10,550 nt of DNA from an uncultured Bacilli bacterium (GTDB lineage: Bacteria > Bacillota_I > Bacilli_A > RF39 > UBA660), in contig CALVKC010000035.1 of assembly GCA_944332505.1 (NCBI GenBank), forward strand, positions 1 to 10,550, given 5' to 3'. Made by a program: the position numbers and the translations under genes. Positions 6,986-10,550 of this stretch are shown piece after piece; position 1 is the stretch's first letter, and every line of letters begins with the position of its first letter. The notes beneath the pieces were generated by a model. The model saw only the letters and a program-made list of their open reading frames with translations. It was not told the origin of the DNA and did no database searches.

Positions 6986-7014
6986 ATTTTACTAAAATAA
7001 ACAAAGACTGTCCA
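6986..7014 (-). promoter_or_regulatory. Promoter of the DUF1292-metallopeptidase operon
   Basis: On the minus strand TGGACA (7014-7009), 17-bp spacer, TAAAAT (6991-6986). The predicted start near 6979 leaves a leader of only about a dozen bases. Its -35 end lies 8 bp from the divergent serS -35. Confidence 0.5.
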
Positions 7015-7022
7015 TATTTTAG

Positions 7023-7052
7023 TTGCAAAAACTAGTAAATATATGTTATATT
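7023..7052 (+). promoter_or_regulatory. Promoter of the serS T-box leader
   Basis: TTGCAA (7023-7028), 18-bp spacer, TATATT (7047-7052) with an extended -10 TG at 7044-7045. The predicted start near 7059 lies just upstream of the T-box stem I. Confidence 0.55.
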
Positions 7053-7061
7053 ATATATGAA

Positions 7062-7249
7062 AAACGAAGATAAAGGACAAGTAATTATACATTTATTTTT
7101 AAGAGAATTAGTGTTTGGTGCAAACTAATAAATAGAGTATAATGAATCTACCTTTTAGTGAATTAAAAAATTCCGGGTGATACCGTTATCTAAAACAAGT
7201 AATAAAGGGTGGTACCGTGCTATAAGCACTCCTTGGTATTACCTTTTTT
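7062..7249 (+). promoter_or_regulatory. T-box leader (tRNA-Ser sensing, transcription attenuation)
   Basis: A complete T-box riboswitch. The stem I base pairs AAAGG (7072-7076) with CCTTT (7151-7155). AGTA (7080-7083) and the AGAG and TGGTGCA apical elements (7102-7122) are recognisable. The specifier TCT (7147-7149), followed by A, is a Ser codon and agrees with serS downstream. The T-box AGGGTGGTACCGTG spans 7206-7219; its TGGT (7210-7213) pairs with the tRNA acceptor end. The terminator pairs 7204-7216 with 7235-7247 in 13 consecutive pairs including wobbles, capped by a GTGC/GCAC hairpin and ending in TTTTTT (7244-7249). Uncharged tRNA-Ser would stabilise the antiterminator and raise serS expression. 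Confidence 0.95.
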
Positions 7250-7273
7250 ATATATAAAGAAAGGAAGATTAAA

Positions 7274-8551
7274 ATGATAGACATTAAATTAATCAGAGAA
7301 AATCGTGATTTAGTAAAGGAAAACATTAAAAAGAAATTTCAAGATGAAAAGTTAGCATTAGTAGATGAAGTATATGAATATGATAAAACATATCGTGAAT
7401 ACAAATTAGAAGGGGACAATCTAAGGGCTAAAAGAAACGAATTAAGTAAAGATATTGGATCATTAATGCGTGATAAAAAAGAAGAAGAAGCTAATAATAT
7501 AAAAAAAGAAGTAAGTAGAATCAATGAAAGAATTAAAGAGCTTGAAGAAAGTGAAGAAAATTTAGAAAAAGAAATAAAGTCAAGAATGATGGTTATTCCC
7601 AATATTATTGATGCATCAGTACCAATAGGTAAAGATGATACAGAAAATGTCGAATTAGAAAGATTTGGGGAACCAATAGTACCTGATTTTGAAATACCAT
7701 ATCATGCTGAAATAATGGAAAAGCTAAGTGGTCTTGACAAAGATGCCGCGGGAAGAACAAGTGGCAATGGTTTTTACTATTTAATTGGTGATATAGCAAG
7801 ACTTTCTAGTGCTATGCTTGCTTATGCTAGAGATTTTATGATTGAAAAAGGTTTTACATATTGCATACCACCATTTATGATTAGAAGTGATGTAGTAACA
7901 GGAGTAATGTCATTTGCGGAAATGGATGCAATGATGTATAAAATTGAAGGAGAAGATTTATATTTAATTGGTACCTCAGAACATTCAATGATTGGACGAT
8001 TCAAAGGTGAAATAGTAAAAGAAGAAAATTTACCAATAACCATGACTTCATATTCTCCGTGTTTTCGTAAAGAAGTTGGCTCACATGGCTTAGAAGAAAG
8101 AGGAATATATCGAGTTCATCAATTTGAAAAGCAAGAAATGATAGTTTTATGTAAACCAGAAGAATCTATGGATTGGTATAACAAAATGTGGAGTTTCACA
8201 GTTGAATTATTTAGGAATTTAGATATTCCAGTTAGGACATTAGAATGTTGTAGTGGAGATCTTGCAGATTTAAAAGTAAAATCATGTGATGTAGAAGCAT
8301 GGAGTCCTAGACAGCAAAAATATTTTGAAGTAGGGTCATGTTCCAATCTTGGAGATGCTCAAGCAAGAAGGTTAGGAATTAGAACAAAGGGTGATAGTGG
8401 CACATATTATGTTCACACTCTTAATAATACAGTACTAGCATCAACTAGAGCATTAATTGCATTAATAGAAAACAACTATCAAAAAGATGGTAGCATAAAA
8501 ATACCAAAAGTATTACAACCTTACATGGGAGGTTTAGAAGTTATAAAATAA
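7274..8551 (+). CDS. serS: Seryl-tRNA synthetase
   Basis: A 425-residue class II synthetase that charges tRNA-Ser with serine; it is a cytoplasmic homodimer. Residues 1-105 form the long antiparallel coiled-coil tRNA-binding arm (RAKRNELSKDIG at 51-62). The catalytic core has GTSEHS (233-238, serine binding), motif 2 with FRKE (264-267) to HQFEKQE (282-288), and motif 3 with NNTVLASTRALIALIENN (384-401, Arg392). The PKVLQPYMGG tail is standard. The region CSGDLADLKVKSCD...GSCSNLGDAQARR (326-366) differs from the usual bacterial SSCSNC-DFQARR form and recalls archaeal sequences. The start is set by AAAGGAAG just upstream. It is a single-gene transcript under the T-box leader, with its own terminator. 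Confidence 0.97.
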   Translation: MIDIKLIRENRDLVKENIKKKFQDEKLALVDEVYEYDKTYREYKLEGDNLRAKRNELSKDIGSLMRDKKEEEANNIKKEVSRINERIKELEESEENLEKEIKSRMMVIPNIIDASVPIGKDDTENVELERFGEPIVPDFEIPYHAEIMEKLSGLDKDAAGRTSGNGFYYLIGDIARLSSAMLAYARDFMIEKGFTYCIPPFMIRSDVVTGVMSFAEMDAMMYKIEGEDLYLIGTSEHSMIGRFKGEIVKEENLPITMTSYSPCFRKEVGSHGLEERGIYRVHQFEKQEMIVLCKPEESMDWYNKMWSFTVELFRNLDIPVRTLECCSGDLADLKVKSCDVEAWSPRQQKYFEVGSCSNLGDAQARRLGIRTKGDSGTYYVHTLNNTVLASTRALIALIENNYQKDGSIKIPKVLQPYMGGLEVIK

Positions 8552-8554
8552 TTT

Positions 8555-8591
8555 AAATAAGTTTTGCAAATTTGCAAAATTTATTTTTTTT
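8555..8591 (+). terminator. Intrinsic terminator after serS
   Basis: AAATAAGTTTTGC (8555-8567) pairs with GCAAAATTTATTT (8574-8586) in 13 pairs with one wobble, around a six-base loop, and runs into T8584-8591. It starts four bases after the serS stop. Confidence 0.85.
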
Positions 8592-8603
8592 ATGAGAAAA
8601 ATG

Positions 8604-8612
8604 TGTTAATAT
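8604..8612 (+). promoter_or_regulatory. Extended -10 promoter of the 212-residue gene
   Basis: TG (8604-8605) plus one base and TAATAT (8607-8612). No good -35 box is visible, because the expected position is the serS terminator T run. The predicted start near 8619 leaves a leader of about 11 nt. Confidence 0.4.
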
Positions 8613-8620
8613 ATGTAAAT

Positions 8621-8626
8621 GGTGAT
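8621..8626 (+). promoter_or_regulatory. Ribosome binding site that fixes the start at 8630
   Basis: GGTGAT ends three bases before the ATG at 8630, the same spacing and sequence as before the DUF1292 gene. An upstream in-frame start at 8564 lies inside the serS terminator stem and has no such site. Confidence 0.6.
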
Positions 8627-8629
8627 ATT

Positions 8630-9268
8630 ATGAATCAAGCACTAATGATGATGTTAATATATTTATCAACAGCTATATCAAGTAATGAGTTAAATAATTA
8701 TTTAGAAAGATTAAATTTTAAAGAATTTGATGATTTATTTTTAGATGAAGAATTTAGTAAATCATCCGCGGATATATTAAGTTATGAAATGTCTTATAAT
8801 AAAGCATATAATTTTTTACCCTACGCAAATATAATAATTGCGTTATATAATTGGTATCACCGCAAGAAGAAAATGGAATATATAATAGACAAAGGTGAAT
8901 TTTTATTAGAAGATGATAGAAATAGAGAAGAAAAAAATGCTTTTTTAGAACAAACTCACAATCCATCGGGCAATTACTTTGTAGGATATTATGAAGGTGA
9001 AAAACCAATAGTTATATGGTTTACATTTAATGGAAAAACCATAGATATTAAAGATACATATACAAGAGCTTTTGATAATTTGAGTGGTGAAGAAATAATA
9101 GATAAAGTATTAACCATATTAAATGATATTAAAAATGGAGTAGATGGCTATATTTACAGTGATAATATATATAGAGTATTAAATTCAAGAGCAGTAAGAA
9201 ACATTTTAATGGAGTTTACAATGGAAAAAGAAGATGCTCAATTAGAAAGAATTAAAGAAAATAATTAA
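8630..9268 (+). CDS. Hypothetical protein of 212 residues
   Basis: I do not recognise this gene. From the ATG at 8630 it encodes 212 residues. The N terminus (3-17) is moderately hydrophobic and Met-rich. The stretch 61-76 (FLPYANIIIALYNWYH) followed by RKKK is the best candidate for a membrane-associated helix, giving a short N-terminal region and a soluble C-terminal domain of about 130 residues. That domain has a beta-like centre (YFVGYYEGEKPIVIWFTF, 116-133) and helical flanks, ending in a charged tail. No catalytic motif is evident. It is monocistronic: the serS terminator lies upstream and an inverted repeat with a T run begins 36 bp after its stop. Confidence 0.85.
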   Translation: MNQALMMMLIYLSTAISSNELNNYLERLNFKEFDDLFLDEEFSKSSADILSYEMSYNKAYNFLPYANIIIALYNWYHRKKKMEYIIDKGEFLLEDDRNREEKNAFLEQTHNPSGNYFVGYYEGEKPIVIWFTFNGKTIDIKDTYTRAFDNLSGEEIIDKVLTILNDIKNGVDGYIYSDNIYRVLNSRAVRNILMEFTMEKEDAQLERIKENN

Positions 9269-9295
9269 AAGTTTTGTCTAGTTTTGTCGAAACGC

Positions 9296-9323
9296 TTGCA
9301 ATACAAAAAATACCTGATACAAT
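9296..9323 (+). promoter_or_regulatory. Promoter of the second candidate small RNA
   Basis: TTGCAA (9296-9301), 16-bp spacer, TACAAT (9318-9323) with an extended -10 TG at 9315-9316. The predicted start is G9330, the first base of a 9-bp GC-rich stem. The spacer coincides with the 5' arm of the terminator-like repeat at 9305-9314. Confidence 0.5.
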
Positions 9324-9358
9324 GATTATGAAAGCGGGTTTTGGTAAAGGTATTTTTT
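9305..9358 (+). terminator. Probable terminator of the 212-residue gene, large loop
   Basis: AAAAAATACC (9305-9314) and GGTATTTTTT (9349-9358) form a perfect 10-bp stem, followed by CA and TTTTT. The loop is 34 nt, unusually large. It is the only terminator-like structure near the end of the gene at 8630-9268, and it is symmetric enough to act on the minus strand as well. Confidence 0.5.
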
Positions 9359-9517
9359 CATTTTTATAAATTACAACCTATTCTTAAAACACTATTTTCA
9401 CTCTTATTTTTTATGATATCCCTGTAATAATCCCGCTTTCCACTTGGATTTATAAATAAAATAAGAAATAAAAGGAAACAAATAATCCTGCACCTTAAAT
9501 TTGTTTTCTTTTATTTT
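9330..9517 (+). ncRNA. Candidate structured small RNA, about 188 nt, unknown family
   Basis: This plus-strand unit is inferred from a promoter predicting a start at 9330 and a strong hairpin ending near 9516. The predicted 5' end GAAAGCGGG (9330-9338) pairs perfectly with CCCGCTTTC (9432-9440), a rare GC-rich island in this window. Just inside, ATTACA (9370-9375) pairs with TGTAAT (9423-9428). The interior is otherwise U-rich and largely unpaired. After the closing stem, GGATT (9446-9450) could pair with AATCC in the terminator loop. That loop also carries CACCTT, complementary to Shine-Dalgarno AAGGTG. The length is close to 6S RNA, but the long bulged duplex of 6S is not visible. No ORF longer than about 15 codons is seen on this strand. 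Expression is not shown. Confidence 0.45.
9466..9517. terminator. 18-bp terminator-like hairpin upstream of miaB
   Basis: AAATAAAAGGAAACAAAT (9466-9483) pairs with ATTTGTTTTCTTTTATTT (9499-9516) over 18 positions with a single G-T wobble; the loop is 15 nt. The 3' arm is T-rich, but no long T run follows it on the plus strand. It ends at the miaB -35 box, so it may end the small RNA and insulate miaB. On the minus strand a T-rich tract follows as well. Confidence 0.6.
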
Positions 9518-9543
9518 ACAAAAATAATGCTATATGATAAAAT
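9515..9543 (+). promoter_or_regulatory. Promoter of miaB
   Basis: TTTACA (9515-9520), 17-bp spacer, TAAAAT (9538-9543) with an extended -10 TG at 9535-9536. The predicted start near 9550 leaves a leader of about 18 nt. The -35 box overlaps the last two bases of the hairpin at 9466-9516. Confidence 0.6.
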
Positions 9544-9567
9544 AGTTGGGTAAAGCGAGGTAATATA

Positions 9568-10550
9568 ATGAACAAACCTGATTTATGTATAGCAAGAGAT
9601 AGAAAAAAAGTAAAAATAGATTATAAAGAACAATTATTAGATTTAAAACCGATATATAAGGGCAAAAAATATTTTTTAAGAACATATGGCTGTCAAATGA
9701 ATGTTCATGATTCAGAAGAAATTAGGTATTATTTAGAAAGTCTAGGTTATGAAAAAACTGATATTTTAGAGCAAGCTGATATAGTAGTATTAAATACTTG
9801 TGCTATAAGAGAAAATGCTAAAGACAAAGTATTTGGTTATTTAGGAAGATGTAAACATTTAAAACAAACAAAAAAAGATTTAATAATTTGTTTATGTGGA
9901 TGTTTAATGCAATTACCAAATGAAGTTGAAGGAATAATTAACAATCATAAATATATAGATATAGTAATAGGAACACACAACATAAATGAATTACCTAAAT
10001 TAATAATGAAACAAAATAGTAAACAAATGATTGAAGTATATTCTAATAGCAACGAAGTAAATGAAAATATTAAATATAAAAGGGATTCTAAGATAAGTGC
10101 CTGGGTAAATATCCAATATGGTTGTGATAAATTTTGTACATACTGTATTGTACCATTTACCAGAGGTAGAGAAAGAAGCCGAAAGATAGAAAATATCATT
10201 CAAGAAGTAAAGAAATTAAAAGAAGAAGGATATAAAGAAATAACTTTATTAGGTCAAAATGTTAATGCGTATGGTAAAGATTTAGATTATGGCTATAATT
10301 TTGCAACTCTTCTTGAAGAAGTTGCTAAAATAGGTATACCTCGAGTAAGATTCGTAACAAGTCACCCTTGGAATTTTACTGATGAAATGATTGATATAAT
10401 TGCAAAATATGAAAATATTATGCCATATATCCATTTACCACTTCAATCAGGCAGTGATGAAATACTTAAGAGGATGAATCGTCGATACAACAAAGAAGAA
10501 TACAAAGAGTTATTTGATAAAATAAAAATAAAAATACCCAATGTAAGTAT
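9568..10550 (+). CDS. miaB: MiaB, tRNA-2-methylthio-N6-dimethylallyladenosine synthase, 5' part
   Basis: The first 327 residues are visible and the gene runs past the window end. MiaB is a radical-SAM methylthiotransferase that adds the 2-methylthio group to i6A at position 37 of tRNAs reading UNN codons. The N-terminal MTTase domain supplies three Cys for the auxiliary [4Fe-4S] cluster: Cys42 in RTYGCQMN, Cys78 in LNTCAIRENA and Cys112 in CGCLMQ. The radical-SAM CxxxCxxC is Cys186, Cys190 and Cys193 in GCDKFCTYC, followed by VPFTRGRERSR, which favours MiaB over MtaB or RimO. HLPLQSGSDEILKRMNR is also typical. The C-terminal TRAM domain would lie outside. The start follows GAGGTAAT (9557-9564). 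The N-terminal extension of about 33 residues before the MTTase domain is normal for Bacillus-type MiaB. Confidence 0.95.
   Translation, partial: MNKPDLCIARDRKKVKIDYKEQLLDLKPIYKGKKYFLRTYGCQMNVHDSEEIRYYLESLGYEKTDILEQADIVVLNTCAIRENAKDKVFGYLGRCKHLKQTKKDLIICLCGCLMQLPNEVEGIINNHKYIDIVIGTHNINELPKLIMKQNSKQMIEVYSNSNEVNENIKYKRDSKISAWVNIQYGCDKFCTYCIVPFTRGRERSRKIENIIQEVKKLKEEGYKEITLLGQNVNAYGKDLDYGYNFATLLEEVAKIGIPRVRFVTSHPWNFTDEMIDIIAKYENIMPYIHLPLQSGSDEILKRMNRRYNKEEYKELFDKIKIKIPNVS

Noticed and set aside
6969..7028. Upstream start (ATG at 7028) for the DUF1292 gene
   Set aside because: It lies upstream of the predicted promoter, lacks a ribosome site and adds 20 residues not expected for the family.
8564..8629. 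Upstream in-frame start at 8564 for the 212-residue protein
   Set aside because: It starts inside the serS terminator stem and would encode a Phe/Tyr-rich artefact; GGTGAT before 8630 is a much better start.
9284..9302. Possible CcpA/LacI-type operator around GAAACGCTTGCA
   Set aside because: Only one half matches a cre consensus; the TG half is misplaced. The TTGCAA is better explained as a -35 box.
9322..9369. Short plus-strand ORF of 15 codons (MIMKAGFGKGIFSFL)
   Set aside because: It has no Shine-Dalgarno, its ATG overlaps the predicted -10 box of the small RNA, and it is too short to judge.
9368..9500. Minus-strand open stretch translating to a peptide containing NPSGKRDYYRDIIKNKSEN and ending SVLRIGCNL
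   Set aside because: It looks protein-like, but it has no ATG/GTG/TTG start with a ribosome site, is preceded by a stop near the hairpin, and overlaps the better-supported structured RNA. It could be a decayed fragment or part of a dispersed repeat, and cannot be supported as a gene.
9330..9517. 6S RNA identity for the second candidate small RNA
   Set aside because: The length fits, but the 5' and 3' ends do not pair with each other and there is no long bulged duplex with a central bubble.
1..10550. CRISPR arrays, tRNA/rRNA genes, insertion sequences, prophage or toxin-antitoxin modules
   Set aside because: No regularly spaced repeats, tRNA-like TTCRA arms, transposase motifs or phage genes are visible on either strand.

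Overview
The window is strongly AT-rich DNA from a low-G+C Gram-positive-like bacterium. The reasons are a serine T-box leader, a SufS/SufU iron-sulfur pair, a DUF1292 (YrzB-type) gene, strong sigma-A promoters, AT-rich intrinsic terminators and a TTG start. Every complete gene ends in TAA and Trp is TGG, with no sign of TGA readthrough, so code 11 fits. The gene mix suggests an uncultured gut Bacilli/Erysipelotrichia or a Mollicutes-adjacent lineage; that placement is inference.

Layout. (1) 1-2823, plus strand: the end of tex (S1-domain RNA-binding protein), a one-pass membrane protein of unknown function and an AI-2E-family permease. They form a tight operon closed by a hairpin that overlaps the last stop codon. 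(2) 2791-2971: an intergenic region that appears to encode a roughly 100-nt minus-strand RNA with its own consensus promoter, a 9-bp closing stem, an inner hairpin and a shared bidirectional terminator. It is followed by the divergent promoter of sufS. (3) 3052-4700: sufS and sufU, one base apart, then a terminator. (4) 4704-5693: a near-perfect promoter and strong ribosome site driving a 307-residue protein I do not recognise. (5) 5705-7014, minus strand: a DUF1292 gene overlapping by 8 nt a predicted HExxH metallopeptidase. (6) 7023-8591: promoter, T-box leader with a UCU specifier, serS and terminator. (7) 8604-9358: a 212-residue unknown gene and its probable terminator. (8) 9296-9517: a second candidate small RNA whose promoter sits inside that terminator-like inverted repeat. 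(9) 9515-10550: promoter and most of miaB, cut by the window end.

Most protein genes are housekeeping: transcription/RNA metabolism, Fe-S assembly, Ser-tRNA charging and tRNA thiomethylation. SufS/SufU provide sulfur and scaffold chemistry that the two-cluster enzyme MiaB depends on. The least explained content is the two candidate small RNAs, which share an architecture in which the predicted 5' end itself forms a 9-bp closing stem, together with the protein of unknown function at 4770-5693 and the coupled DUF1292-metallopeptidase pair.
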